A stretch of 64,000 bases of DNA from Granulicella aggregans (lineage in GTDB: Bacteria; Acidobacteriota; Terriglobia; Terriglobales; Acidobacteriaceae): the NCBI RefSeq assembly GCF_025685565.1, contig NZ_JAGSYE010000001.1, positions 744,001-808,000 of the forward strand. Reading direction: 5' to 3'. Positions 7,340 to 16,549 of this stretch are shown here, piece by piece. The stretch's first letter is position 1. Every line of letters begins with the position of its first letter. A model generated the notes under the pieces. The model saw only the letters and a list, made by a program, of their open reading frames with translations. It was not told the DNA's origin and ran no database searches. The translations under genes were made by a program, and so were the position numbers.

Positions 7340-9724
7340 CTACTCCGTAGCATCTTCATCATTCGAAGGCCCAGAGTTAATCACCGCCATGGACGCAGCA
7401 TAAGGCTTCATCTCGTACTCCAGCGGCGGAACACCCCCCGCCAGATAACGCACAAAGTAGTCCCATCTACGCCGCGTCATATACTGCGAAGCTGCACCAT
7501 ATCCATGCGCCGCATTCGGAATCATCAGCAGATCAAAGTCCTTGTTCGCCTTGATCAGCGCATCGACCAACACCAGCGTATTGTTCGGCGGAACGTTGTC
7601 ATCCATCGTCCCATGCGCCAGCAGCAGATGCCCCTTCAGGTTCTTCGCGATGTACTGGTTCGCCTGCGAGTCATAGTTGGTCGTGCCATCGGCGTTCTTC
7701 ACCAGCAGCCCCGCCCACTTCTCCGCCCAGTCATCTTCGTAGTCGCGCTGATCGTGATTGCCGCTCTCCGCAATCCCCACCTTGAAGAAGTCCGGATAGT
7801 GCAACATCGCCGCCGCAGTTGCATTGCCTCCGCCCGAGTGCCCATACATCCCCGCGCGGTCGATATCGATCCACGCATACTTCGCCGCCAGCTCCTTCAT
7901 CCCCGCAACCTGGTCTGGAATCGTATTGTCGCCGAGATTCCCGTAGTACGCCTCATGGAAGCTCTTCGATCGTAGATTCGTCCCCATGCCATCGATGCAC
8001 ACCACGATGAACCCAAGCTCCGCAAGCGCCTGGTTGTCACGATGCGCAGCCTGGAAGCTCCTTGATCCGCAAGAGCCCGTCTGCGGCCCCGGATACACGT
8101 TGTTGATGATGGGATACTTCTTCGTCGCATCGAAGCTGGTCGGCTTGAACATAAAGCCGTAAAGGTCGGTCTTGCCGTCCCGCGCCTTCACCGTGATCGG
8201 CACCGGCGGCACCCATCCCGCAGCCGTCAGCGCAGAGATGTCCTGCTTCGCAACCTGCATAGCCACTGCGCCAGACAACGTCCGCACCACTGTCGTCGCA
8301 GGCGTCACCGGCGTTGAAGCGATATCGGTAAAGAAGTCGAACTTCGGTGAGAACGCAATCTCATGGTTCGCATCCTCCGGCGTCAGCAACTTTTGCTCGC
8401 TGCCATCGAATCGCACGCTGTAAAGATGTACGAAGTAAGGATCACGCCCCGCCTCCTTACCCACGCCGAGGAAGTAGATCACGCGGTTCTTCTCATCCAC
8501 ATGCAGCACCTGCGTCACGTTGCCATCACCATGCGTGATCTGGTTCTTCAGCTTGCCGGTAGTCAAATCGTAGAGGTAGAGCTGGCCCCAGTTGTCGCGC
8601 TCGCTGAACCACAACACCTCGTTCGACCCCGGCAGATAGTGCCAGTTCACCATGCCATCGCCGCTCTCGAAGAACTTCGGCGCGGTCTCCTGCATCACCT
8701 CGCGAACCTCGCCCGTGGCGGCGTCGGCAACGCGAAGCCACTCCTGCTTGTGGTCGCGCGACGTGGATACGAACGCCAGGTGCTTCATATCTGGCGACCA
8801 CTCCACATCCTCCCAGGTGTTGTTGCCTCCTCTGCAGGTGATGTCGTCGCAAACCGTACCGCGATGCTGGTCCGGCGGCATCTTCAGCCGCACAATCTTC
8901 TTCGTGTCGAGGTCGATGAGGACGCGCTCAATCATCGTCACATTCACATCGCCCACCAGCGGTGACTTCCAGGTCTTCAACACCGGATGCCCATTGGTCA
9001 CAGAGACCAAGTACATCTCGCCATCTTTCCGCTGGTCCTGCTGAAACGTAGCGATCTTCTTCGAGTCAGGCGACCACAGCAGGATCGCAGCATCACTCTG
9101 CTTCCAGCCCGCATTGTCGGTCGCATAGCCGAAGTCCTTCACTCCATCGGTCGTTAGCTGCGTCTCCCTTCCGCTCGCGATGTCCCGCACCCACAGGTTC
9201 CAGTCGCGGATAAAAGCGCCCTTTGTCTTATCCGGCGAGAGGTTCATCGGCGGCTGCTTTGTCGTCGACGGCTTGTCGAGCGCCGTACAGGTATAGGCCT
9301 CGGCAAGAGCACAATCGAAGTTGCTTGAGCCGATCGCAACGCGGAGCTTATGGTCAGAATCCGAGAACACAAGCTCGGCAGGCTTCAACCGGGCAGCGTC
9401 CGCCTTCAGCTTCGGCGAAGCCACGTTCAGAGCCGCAGCCAACTTAGCACTATCGAACGCCACCGTGTTCGTCTTCTTCGCCGGATCGACGATACGGAAC
9501 GTAGTCTCCTGCTCATCGACAGCGCGGTACCAGAACCGGCCATCGGCCATCCAGTGCGGATTCACAACGCCCCTCCAAGCCAGCGGATTCACGTTGTACG
9601 AAAGAAACTTCTCCGCCTGCGCGTAGTCCGCCGCGGTGTAGACACGCGGCTGCTGCGCCACTCCCGATGCAGTCACGATCGTGGCAACCGACAGAGCGTA
9701 GCCAATCTTCAAATGCAGATTCAC
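7340..9724 (-). CDS. S9 family peptidase (dipeptidyl peptidase IV type)
   Basis: A 794-residue secreted serine peptidase. It has a signal peptide (about residues 1-22, cleaved near ASGVAQQ), an N-terminal beta-propeller (about 40-530) with repeated WSPD-type blades, and a C-terminal alpha/beta-hydrolase domain. The nucleophile is Ser630 in GHSGGGN, with Asp708 in GTMDDN and His740 in AAHGYG. By chance or conservation these numbers equal those of human DPP4. It should remove N-terminal dipeptides from peptides in the periplasm or outside the cell. Prolyl specificity is likely but unproven. It is transcribed alone and ends next to the repeats at 7189-7320. Confidence 0.9.
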   Translation of the reverse strand: MNLHLKIGYALSVATIVTASGVAQQPRVYTAADYAQAEKFLSYNVNPLAWRGVVNPHWMADGRFWYRAVDEQETTFRIVDPAKKTNTVAFDSAKLAAALNVASPKLKADAARLKPAELVFSDSDHKLRVAIGSSNFDCALAEAYTCTALDKPSTTKQPPMNLSPDKTKGAFIRDWNLWVRDIASGRETQLTTDGVKDFGYATDNAGWKQSDAAILLWSPDSKKIATFQQDQRKDGEMYLVSVTNGHPVLKTWKSPLVGDVNVTMIERVLIDLDTKKIVRLKMPPDQHRGTVCDDITCRGGNNTWEDVEWSPDMKHLAFVSTSRDHKQEWLRVADAATGEVREVMQETAPKFFESGDGMVNWHYLPGSNEVLWFSERDNWGQLYLYDLTTGKLKNQITHGDGNVTQVLHVDEKNRVIYFLGVGKEAGRDPYFVHLYSVRFDGSEQKLLTPEDANHEIAFSPKFDFFTDIASTPVTPATTVVRTLSGAVAMQVAKQDISALTAAGWVPPVPITVKARDGKTDLYGFMFKPTSFDATKKYPIINNVYPGPQTGSCGSRSFQAAHRDNQALAELGFIVVCIDGMGTNLRSKSFHEAYYGNLGDNTIPDQVAGMKELAAKYAWIDIDRAGMYGHSGGGNATAAAMLHYPDFFKVGIAESGNHDQRDYEDDWAEKWAGLLVKNADGTTNYDSQANQYIAKNLKGHLLLAHGTMDDNVPPNNTLVLVDALIKANKDFDLLMIPNAAHGYGAASQYMTRRRWDYFVRYLAGGVPPLEYEMKPYAASMAVINSGPSNDEDATE

Positions 9725-9803
9725 AGTATGTTCTCCTGAAAGTTACAAATAGAATTCAAGCAAAATCCTGACTGGATCAATCATGGACGCCGCAGCGCTG
9801 CGA

Positions 9804-10547
9804 TCAGTTTCTCAGCTTCCACAAAATCTGCCGCAGCATCCCCATCCACACTGGCGCGTCGATGCGACTCATCTTCATCCGCAGAACCAGTCGCCGAAGG
9901 TCCGCAGGCGCGCTCCGCGCCGGATGATGCCGTATGTAATCTGCAGCCTCCAACACCTCGCCAAGAAGCCCCAGCACCCGCTCCTGCTCTGCGCTTGAAG
10001 CAGCATCAGCACTCTCCGGAGACCGAACCAGCGGACGTGCCCTCACCAGCTCATAGAGGCACACCGCCACCGCCTGCCCAAGGTTCATCGAGAGATGCCG
10101 CGACTCGGCATGCTGGAACATTGGAATCGTCGTCAGCCAGTTGCAGTGGCTCAACTCTTCGTTGGATAGCCCCGTCTTCTCCGAACCAAACAGGATTGCG
10201 ACCTTAGAATCGTCCTGCTCAAGAGCCCCAGTCAGCTTCGGCGCAGCGTCATGGATCGCAAACAGTGGATGCTCCAGCACCCGCTCACCCACCGCCGTCG
10301 TCCCCGCAACCACCACGCAGTCCGCGACCGCTTCGGCCACTGTCGCATAGGTCCTCGCCGCATGCAGCACGGACGACGCATCCACCGCCGACCGTGCCCC
10401 CTCAAGCGGCATCACAAACTCATTCACAATCCGCAGATCCGAGAACCCGAAGTCGTGCATCGCCCGCGCAACGGCGCCGATATTCTTCGGGTTCCGCGCC
10501 CGCACCAGCACCACGGCTACCCGCGCAAGATGTTCGCTGCTTAGCAT
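9804..10547 (-). CDS. trmJ: tRNA (Cm32/Um32) methyltransferase, TrmJ-like
   Basis: A 247-residue SPOUT methyltransferase. Motif 1 (RNPKNIGAVARAM, near residue 20), motif 2 (LFGSEKTGLSNEEL) and motif 3 (LGQAVAVCLYEL) form the knotted SAM-binding core. The C-terminal about 70 residues are the helical extension typical of TrmJ. It should 2'-O-methylate position 32 of tRNAs. The ATG at 10547 follows AAGGGCTC. The gene is alone on the minus strand, with 79 nt separating it from the peptidase gene. RlmB-like rRNA methyltransferase is a less likely alternative. Confidence 0.85.
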   Translation of the reverse strand: MLSSEHLARVAVVLVRARNPKNIGAVARAMHDFGFSDLRIVNEFVMPLEGARSAVDASSVLHAARTYATVAEAVADCVVVAGTTAVGERVLEHPLFAIHDAAPKLTGALEQDDSKVAILFGSEKTGLSNEELSHCNWLTTIPMFQHAESRHLSMNLGQAVAVCLYELVRARPLVRSPESADAASSAEQERVLGLLGEVLEAADYIRHHPARSAPADLRRLVLRMKMSRIDAPVWMGMLRQILWKLRN

Positions 10548-10592
10548 GAGCCCTTATTCTAGTGCGCGGGCAAGAGGAAGAAGCCCGAGTGC

Positions 10593-10625
10593 CCCATCCA
10601 TGACAGTTTCCTCGTCATGGGTGGG
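10593..10625. repeat. Family I hairpin repeat, variant GAC/GTC
   Basis: Arms CCCATCCATGAC and GTCATGGGTGGG (one T-G wobble) close the loop AGTTTCCTC. It is followed by the tail GACGTAAACCG shared with copies at 33424, 59872 and 61636. Confidence 0.85.
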
Positions 10626-10679
10626 ACGTAAACCGCCCGCTTTACCGTCTCTCACCCAGACCCATACACCGAGGCAAGA

Positions 10680-10712
10680 AGAAAGGCCGGTGCTTTTGGC
10701 ACCGGCCTTTCT
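10680..10712 (-). terminator. Rho-independent terminator of the YXWGXW gene
   Basis: A perfect 14-bp stem (10680-10693 with 10699-10712) around loop TTTTG, ending in a T-rich stretch on both strands. It sits 22 nt after the stop of the minus-strand gene at 10734 and may also work in the other direction. Confidence 0.8.
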
Positions 10713-10733
10713 GGTTGGTCGTTCTGGGGAAGG

Positions 10734-11744
10734 TTAGCGATGAGGGTGCTCGCCGCCATGGTTCGCTGGCTTCGGGGCCTGTGCGCGCGGTGCCGCCTGC
10801 GGCCGCGATTGAGCTGCCGGGCGAGCCTGCGTCTGCGGACGAGACTGCGCCTGTGTCTCCGCCGGCCGCGGTGCCGTCTGTCCAAAGCCGCCCGTGCGGG
10901 TCGCCGGAGCAGCGGCGGTCGCCGGACGCTGCGCGTTGGAGCCTCCATGCTGATTGAGTTGCTGGCCATTGAAGCGACCGCCACTCGCTGCCTGACTTCC
11001 TGCCCGCTGGTTCACAGTAGCTCCACGAGCCGGAACCGCCGTATTCATCGCCCCCGGCCGCTGGATCGCAGCCATCGCCGGATGCCCGCCGTTGGCCTTG
11101 GCAAAGTTCCCCGGCTCGGCATGCGCCGCTTGCACGTGGCTCATCTGCGCGGAGGTCGGCGGAACATGATTTTCGTGCTCGAACTGGGCCTCCTGCGCCG
11201 TAGGACGCGCTGGAACGCCGCCCGTTCCACCATTGAAGCTGGTGTGACTATACGTTGTGTTGTTGACATGAACGTTCTCAACATACGTGTTGTGAATCAC
11301 CGTCCGGTTCACGTTCACCACTGCGGTGTTATACGCGAAGTGACCGCCATCCCAACGCCCGCCCACGAACCCTACGCCGCCGTACCCAAAGCCGTAGTTG
11401 ATGCCGCCGTAAAATCCGACGTGCGGCCCCCAGTAGCCCTCATGGAAGATGAATGCGCTTCCGCCCCAGCCCCAGTAGCCGGGCGTCCAAAGCAGGCCCA
11501 CGGTCGGCGGCTGCACCCAGACGCCGGGAACCCAGTAGTAACCCTCCGGCCCATAGGCCCAGTAGCCGGGATTCCACAGATAGCCATCGCCGGGGCACAC
11601 AGGCTGCGTATAAACAGGCAACGCGGGAGGCGCGAAGCCAACCGAGATAAAGACACCGGCATTTGCAGCGACCGGCGCGACGGCGACAGCGAGGCCGAGG
11701 GCTGCGCCCAGTACGAATTTGCGAATAAGGTTCATAGACTTCAT
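10734..11744 (-). CDS. Secreted YXWGXW-repeat protein
   Basis: A 336-residue exported protein. A signal peptide (about 1-30, ending VAANAG) is followed by a Gly/Trp/Tyr-rich domain with repeated YxWxPGxW units (YLWNPGYW, YYWVPGVW, LLWTPGYW) and GGINYGFGYGG. The last 150 residues are low-complexity, rich in Gln, Ala, Pro and Arg, and end in HGGEHPHR. Such proteins occur in many Acidobacteria and Proteobacteria with unknown function; a cell-surface or matrix role is a guess. The ATG at 11744 has AGGAG 6 nt upstream, so the longer frame beginning at 11900 is not used. The second Met at residue 4 is an alternative start. Confidence 0.75.
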   Translation of the reverse strand: MKSMNLIRKFVLGAALGLAVAVAPVAANAGVFISVGFAPPALPVYTQPVCPGDGYLWNPGYWAYGPEGYYWVPGVWVQPPTVGLLWTPGYWGWGGSAFIFHEGYWGPHVGFYGGINYGFGYGGVGFVGGRWDGGHFAYNTAVVNVNRTVIHNTYVENVHVNNTTYSHTSFNGGTGGVPARPTAQEAQFEHENHVPPTSAQMSHVQAAHAEPGNFAKANGGHPAMAAIQRPGAMNTAVPARGATVNQRAGSQAASGGRFNGQQLNQHGGSNAQRPATAAAPATRTGGFGQTAPRPAETQAQSRPQTQARPAAQSRPQAAPRAQAPKPANHGGEHPHR

Positions 11745-12062
11745 AACTTCTCCTGATACTCCATTGAAACGACTGTGTGCTGCGTTGGTCCCTGCCAGAC
11801 AGCGGCGCGCCTTGAGACTGCTTCTGTACGAACCCCGCCTCAGAGAGGAAGTTTTCGGGAATTTTTTTCCCATTTCGCATCCTCTTGTTCTTGCCGTCAT
11901 CCTGACATTGACCCTGAGCGTGCCGAAGAAAAAGGGGAAGGACCCGCCACACCGCCCACATCACCAGCACGGCCCGGCCCATTCCACCACAAATCCCGAA
12001 GTTCCCCGCGCCAGAATCCACAGCGACGCCATAAATCAACGCAGGTCTTATCCTAATAAGGA
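11745..12062. other. Divergent intergenic region with a family III-like repeat
   Basis: 318 nt between the start of the YXWGXW gene and dnaG. It holds a T-rich stretch near 11861 and, at 11896-11947, a diverged family III repeat (GTCATCCTGA... GGGGAAGGACCC). Promoters of both genes should lie here, but no convincing -35/-10 pair was found. No small gene was recognised. Confidence 0.5.
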
Positions 12063-13844
12063 GTGGCAGATAACTTCGCACAGACCGTAAAGCAGCAGGC
12101 AGACATCGTCAAGATCGTCGGCGACTACGTGAAGCTCCGCAAGACCGGCGCGCAGAACTACACCGGCCTCTGCCCCTTTCACAAGGAAAAGACCGGCTCC
12201 TTCTCCGTCAACGCCGCGCACAACTACTTCTACTGCTTCGGCTGCCACGAAAAGGGCGATGTCTTCACCTTCGTCATGAAGCTCGAAAACGTCAGCTTCC
12301 CCGAAGCCGTCCGCGCCGTCGCCACCAAGTGCGGCATCCCCCTGCCCAAGCGCGAGTTCAACTCGCCAGAAGAGGCCCGCGACGCCGGCATCCGACGCCA
12401 GTTGATCGACCTCCACGAGGCCGCTACCCAGTACTTCGAAGCGCAACTCAAATCCCCCGAAGCCGCCCGCGCCCGCGAGTACCTCACCGGCCGCGGCGTC
12501 ACCCCGGAGACCATCGCCAAGTTCCGCATCGGCTACGCCCCCGACGACTTCAACCACATGCGCGAGACCATGCGAAAGCACTTCGCGGAAGACGTCCTCC
12601 GCGCCAGCGGGCTGTTTTCGGCCAAAGAACAGGAAGATGGAACTCAGGGCACCATGTACGCTCGCTTCCGCAAGCGCATCACATTCCCCATCGCCAACGA
12701 GCAGGGCAAGACCATCGCCTTCACCGCCCGCGCCCTCGAAGACGTCGACGATAAGGGCCGCCCCATCGCCAAGTACATGAACTCGCCCGAGACTCCGCTC
12801 TATACGAAAGGGCAAGTCCTCTTCAATCTCGACAAGGCGAAGGCTCCCATGCGCGAACTCGACTTCGCCCTCCTCGTTGAAGGCCAGATGGACTGCATCT
12901 CCGTCTACATGGCCGGCGTGAAGAACGTCCTCGCGACTTCCGGGACGGCGTTTACCGAGATGCAGATTCGCCTCCTTAGCCGCTTTACGAAACGGGTGGT
13001 GGTGAACTTCGACCCCGACGCCGCCGGCTCGAACGCCGCCGAAAAGTCCATCGCCATGCTCACCGAAGAAGAGTTCGATGTCCGCGTCGTCACCCTCGAA
13101 GGCGGCCTCGACCCCGACCGCTACGTCCGCGAGCACGGCGTGCAGGAGTACATGGCCGCCCTGCGCGGAGCCAAGCGCCACTCCGACTACCTCATCGACC
13201 GCGCCCGTCAGCAGTTTCCTGCTCGCACCGCCGACGCCAAGGTAAAGGCGATGAACTTCCTTCTCCCGCACATCCGCCGCATGCCCAACCGTATCCAGCG
13301 CGACGAGTTCGCCGCCGACGCCGCCCAGAAGCTCGGCATCGACTCCGCGTTGCTCCGCCAGGAACTGAAGCAAGCCGCCGCCGCACGCCTCGAAAGCGTC
13401 CCTCAATTCCGCCAGGAACCCATCAGCGAGAACGAAAAGATCCTCCTACGCGCCCTCGTACTCGGCGAAGACGACCCGGCCCGTCAGCTAGCCTCCGAAC
13501 AACTCTCGATGCACCCGGAGTGGTTCGCAGAACTCCCCATGGCCGACATCCTCGAATCGCTCTCGCAGGCCCCGGCCCCCGAAAATCCGCTGGACGCCGC
13601 TCCGACAAACGAGTCCCGCGCGCAGTTAGCCGTAGCCCTCCAGCACACTCACGGAGAAAAGGAACCCCCACTTCTCGACCAGGTCCGCGACGCCCTCGAA
13701 GCCCTCGACACCCGCCGCATGCAGCGCCGCCAGCGCGAACTTCGCTCCCAGATCGCCGAAGCCGACCGCCGCGGCGACAGCGCCATGCTCGATCAGTTCA
13801 TGATGGAGAAGATGGCCATCGACAAGAAGCTGCGGGAGCGCTAA
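12063..13844 (+). CDS. dnaG: DNA primase DnaG
   Basis: A 593-residue primase. The N-terminal zinc finger has Cys37-x2-His40 and Cys58-x2-Cys61. The catalytic core follows, with the RNA-polymerase basic region YLTGRGVTPETIAKFRIGYAP and the TOPRIM domain with Glu in LLVEGQMDCIS (about residue 273) and the metal-binding FDPDAAG. The C-terminal helicase-binding part is weakly conserved. It makes RNA primers at the replication fork with DnaB. The start must be the GTG at 12063, because an in-frame TAA lies at 12057. The AAGGAG ribosome site directly abuts this codon. rpoD lies 5 kb downstream, so the classical dnaG-rpoD pairing is broken here. Confidence 0.95.
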   Translation: MADNFAQTVKQQADIVKIVGDYVKLRKTGAQNYTGLCPFHKEKTGSFSVNAAHNYFYCFGCHEKGDVFTFVMKLENVSFPEAVRAVATKCGIPLPKREFNSPEEARDAGIRRQLIDLHEAATQYFEAQLKSPEAARAREYLTGRGVTPETIAKFRIGYAPDDFNHMRETMRKHFAEDVLRASGLFSAKEQEDGTQGTMYARFRKRITFPIANEQGKTIAFTARALEDVDDKGRPIAKYMNSPETPLYTKGQVLFNLDKAKAPMRELDFALLVEGQMDCISVYMAGVKNVLATSGTAFTEMQIRLLSRFTKRVVVNFDPDAAGSNAAEKSIAMLTEEEFDVRVVTLEGGLDPDRYVREHGVQEYMAALRGAKRHSDYLIDRARQQFPARTADAKVKAMNFLLPHIRRMPNRIQRDEFAADAAQKLGIDSALLRQELKQAAAARLESVPQFRQEPISENEKILLRALVLGEDDPARQLASEQLSMHPEWFAELPMADILESLSQAPAPENPLDAAPTNESRAQLAVALQHTHGEKEPPLLDQVRDALEALDTRRMQRRQRELRSQIAEADRRGDSAMLDQFMMEKMAIDKKLRER

Positions 13845-13882
13845 CCCTCGCAGATGTCCCTCATACGTCCCGAATCAACGAT

Positions 13883-14359
13883 CTACTTGTCCGTACCGTG
13901 AAGCGCTCCAATATGCCGCTTGACGATCAGGTCCGTCTCCGCCGCAAAGGCCTTGTACGCGGCAGCCCCGCCGTCTCCGGCCTCCTGCGCGAAGAGCTTC
14001 TCATCCTTGTCATGAATAACCGCCATCTCGCTCAGGTACGCCGAATCGAACTCCGCGCCGGATAGCGTGCGAAGGTGAGCGAGCTTAGCCGAAAACTCCG
14101 CATTCAGCGCAGGCGCGATCGGAACATGTTTCTCCGCCGAGATCGCCTTCAGCTTCCGGTTCACCAGCTCATGGTCGTGGACCTCGGTATTCGCCAGGTC
14201 TTTCACGTCCTGCGCAACCGCCTTGGTCAGCGCGATCTGGCTGGCCTCCACCTCATACCGCCCGCCCTGCGAGACCTTGGCCACAAACGCCTTGTCGTTG
14301 TCGGAGGCCGCATCCTGCCCATACGCGAGCGTTGCGGCAGCCAGTGAAAGTATCAGCAA
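13883..14359 (-). CDS. DUF4142 domain secreted protein
   Basis: A protein of about 158 residues with a hydrophobic leader ending AYGQ and a four-helix DUF4142 domain. Recognisable segments are FVAKVSQGGRYEVEASQIA, DVKDLANTEVHDHELVN and a C-terminal IVKRHIGAL. DUF4142 proteins are ferritin-like, exported, and often linked to stress; the exact function is unknown. The start is ambiguous. The TTG at 14359 has no ribosome site and gives a leader without positive charge. An in-frame ATC at 14386 lies 5 nt after GGGAG and adds IKTIFRTSS, giving a textbook signal peptide. An in-frame TAG at 14398 excludes anything further upstream. Confidence 0.75.
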   Translation of the reverse strand: MLILSLAAATLAYGQDAASDNDKAFVAKVSQGGRYEVEASQIALTKAVAQDVKDLANTEVHDHELVNRKLKAISAEKHVPIAPALNAEFSAKLAHLRTLSGAEFDSAYLSEMAVIHDKDEKLFAQEAGDGGAAAYKAFAAETDLIVKRHIGALHGTDK

Positions 14360-14570
14360 GGAAGACGTGCGAAAGATGGTTTTGATTGGAACTCCCTACG
14401 AGCATGGTTGACAGAGGAAAGGACGCACAGCAAGTTAGATACGGCTTCGAAAGCCTTCGTATGCTGTCTTACAGATGCGACGCGCCTGGTCTGCGGTAGC
14501 CTGAAGACGATGCCTTCTAACACCCACGTTCAAGTACGACCGCCCCACACGACTGCGGGAGAGGAGATTG

Positions 14571-15965
14571 ATGGATAGCAACACCACCAAGCGCCTGGCC
14601 CTCGGCTTCCTCTCGAACTGGGTCAGCAAGCTCGCGTCCACCGTCATCCAGCTCATCCAGGTCCCCGTCTTCCTGCACTTCTGGACGGTCCCGCTCTACG
14701 GCGAGTGGATGATCGTCACCTCCATCCCCGCCTACCTCAGCTTCAGCAACATCGGCTTCGGCAACGTCGCCGGCAACGAGATGACCATGCTCGTAGCCGG
14801 TGAAGACCGCAACGCCGCCCTGCGCGTCTTCCAAAGCTGCTGGTGGCTCATCGCGATCGTCTGCGGAGCGACCATCCTCCTGCTCAGCGGAGCCCTCTAT
14901 CTCTTTCCCGTCGCCCACCTGCTGAAGCTCTCCGCGATGTCCGAGTCCGACACCAAGTGGATCATCTTCTATCTCGGCGTCTCCGTCCTCCTCGGCCAGC
15001 TTGAACAGCTTCTCCAGTCCGCCTACCGCTGCATCGGCCGCTACCCTTACGGATCCTTCATCAAGAGCGTCTTCTCGCTTATCGCCTTCCTCGCCATGAT
15101 CGTTCCCGTCGCCATGGGAGCCGGGGCCCGGACCACCGCCCTCGTCTTCGCCCTCGCCAACATCGCCGGAACCATCCTCCTCGCTATCATGGTCCGCCGC
15201 GACATCCCTTGGATCCGCTACGGCTGGTCGCACGCCCGCTTCTCCGAGATCAAACGCCTCACCCGCCCCGCCTTCGCCTTTATGGGCTTCCCCATCGGAA
15301 ACGCCCTCAATCTGCAAGGGACGTTGATGGCTGTCGGCTACGCCCTCGGCCCCACCGACGTCGTCATCTTCGGCACCGCCCGCACCGTCTCCCGCGTCGC
15401 CCTCCAGATGATCCAGATGGTCAACAACACCTTCTGGCCGGAGATGTCGATCGCCTTCGGCCAGAAGGACGCCGCCCTCACCCGCACCCTCCACCGGAGA
15501 GCCTGCCAGATGGCCCTCATCCTCGCCGCAACGGTCGTTCTCGGCATGTTGACGGTCGGCCCCTGGTTCCTGAGCCACTGGACCGGCGGCCACGTCCCCC
15601 CCAGCCGAGGCCTCCTCAGCATCCTCCTCCTCGTCGTCGTCTTCTACTCCCTCTGGTCGACCAGCTCCACCCTCCTCCAGGCCATCAACCAGCACGAGCG
15701 CCTCGCCGCCGTCTACACCTTCGCCACCGCCATCACTTGCGGGATCTGCTACTTAGCCGCCCGCCGCTGGGGCCTCTACGGCGCAGCGGCGTCCCTCCTA
15801 GTCTCCGAAGCCGTCATGAATCTCTACGTCCTCCCCGCCTCGCTCAAAATCGCCAATGACCACTTCGGAGACTTCCTCGCCAGCATGACCCACTGGCCAA
15901 AGTCGCTGAACTGGGAGGCGATGGCAAGCAGGCTCCGCCGCTCCAAGCCGGAGCTGGAAAGCTAG
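14571..15965 (+). CDS. Lipopolysaccharide/oligosaccharide flippase-like membrane protein (MOP superfamily)
   Basis: A 464-residue polytopic protein with about 12-14 hydrophobic segments spread over its length, in the style of Wzx/MATE-like MOP exporters. The N-terminus (NWVSKLASTVIQLIQVPVFL) and FWTVPLYGEWMIVTSIPAYL resemble the first helices of polysaccharide flippases. It probably moves lipid-linked saccharides across the inner membrane. No glycosyltransferase genes lie next to it, so the pathway is unknown. GGAG sits 4 nt before the ATG at 14571. A family III repeat follows the gene. Confidence 0.75.
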   Translation: MDSNTTKRLALGFLSNWVSKLASTVIQLIQVPVFLHFWTVPLYGEWMIVTSIPAYLSFSNIGFGNVAGNEMTMLVAGEDRNAALRVFQSCWWLIAIVCGATILLLSGALYLFPVAHLLKLSAMSESDTKWIIFYLGVSVLLGQLEQLLQSAYRCIGRYPYGSFIKSVFSLIAFLAMIVPVAMGAGARTTALVFALANIAGTILLAIMVRRDIPWIRYGWSHARFSEIKRLTRPAFAFMGFPIGNALNLQGTLMAVGYALGPTDVVIFGTARTVSRVALQMIQMVNNTFWPEMSIAFGQKDAALTRTLHRRACQMALILAATVVLGMLTVGPWFLSHWTGGHVPPSRGLLSILLLVVVFYSLWSTSSTLLQAINQHERLAAVYTFATAITCGICYLAARRWGLYGAAASLLVSEAVMNLYVLPASLKIANDHFGDFLASMTHWPKSLNWEAMASRLRRSKPELES

Positions 15966-16013
15966 CCGCCTAAGCTCCTTGTCCCATCAACTTGCCGATC
16001 AAACAATAGATCC

Positions 16014-16071
16014 GTCATCCTGAGCGGAGGTTGGCGCGCTCTTGCGCCAACCGGAGTCGAAGGACCCCGAG
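16014..16071. repeat. Family III repeat with 9-bp hairpin
   Basis: GTCATCCTGAGCGGA, then hairpin GGTTGGCGC / GCGCCAACC (16029-16052, loop GCTCTT), then GTCGAAGGACCCCGAG. It shares ends with 60042 but has unrelated, still complementary, arms. Confidence 0.8.
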
Positions 16072-16215
16072 TGAGCTCACGCCACCCAGGATGTTCGGCC
16101 CTTTCCGTCAGCGACCTCTCAATCAAACGCCGTTTCGGGAAGAATCGACGGGCGCAATCGAACTGCCTGGCCGAGCACTTCCTCCGCTGGATAGACTGAA
16201 TTGAGAGGGAGAATC

Positions 16216-16443
16216 ATGGCGGTCGTTGTGAAAGTTCAGCAGATTGGCGAAGATCTAGCCATCATTTTGCCGGAGGAAGTCCTCGCCCATCTGAAAGCAA
16301 GCGCAGGCAATACCCTGGGATTCGTCATGACGCCGAACGGTCTACTTCTAACGGCCTATGACGCTCATTTTGCCGAGCAGATGGCAGCGATGAATCACGT
16401 CATGGATGAAAATCGAGAGGTTCTTCGTAAGCTGGCTGAGTAG
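16216..16443 (+). CDS. AbrB/MazE-type antitoxin, no toxin partner seen
   Basis: A 75-residue protein with a SpoVT/AbrB swapped-hairpin fold: KVQQIGEDLAIILPEEVLAHL is the classical DNA-binding half, followed by a C-terminal helix (about 45-75) that would bind a toxin. In many genomes this type precedes a Doc/Fic death-on-curing toxin, but the DNA after the stop encodes only a 13-codon open frame. It is therefore an orphan or the partner has been lost. AGGGAG lies before the ATG at 16216. It is the first gene of a patch of lower GC content. Confidence 0.75.
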   Translation: MAVVVKVQQIGEDLAIILPEEVLAHLKASAGNTLGFVMTPNGLLLTAYDAHFAEQMAAMNHVMDENREVLRKLAE

Positions 16444-16549
16444 TTCATGAAGCGGGCTTCACCCCTGGCACTATTTGACTCTTGCCGATAACACGACTTC
16501 GCGGCAATGAGAAGGTGTCGAACATCTGAATTGGCAACTACGATGGAGC

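Noticed and set aside
7340..9724. Catalytic numbering identical to human DPP4 (Ser630, Asp708, His740)
   Set aside because: Noted as a curiosity; identical numbers arise from similar domain lengths and carry no extra evidence.
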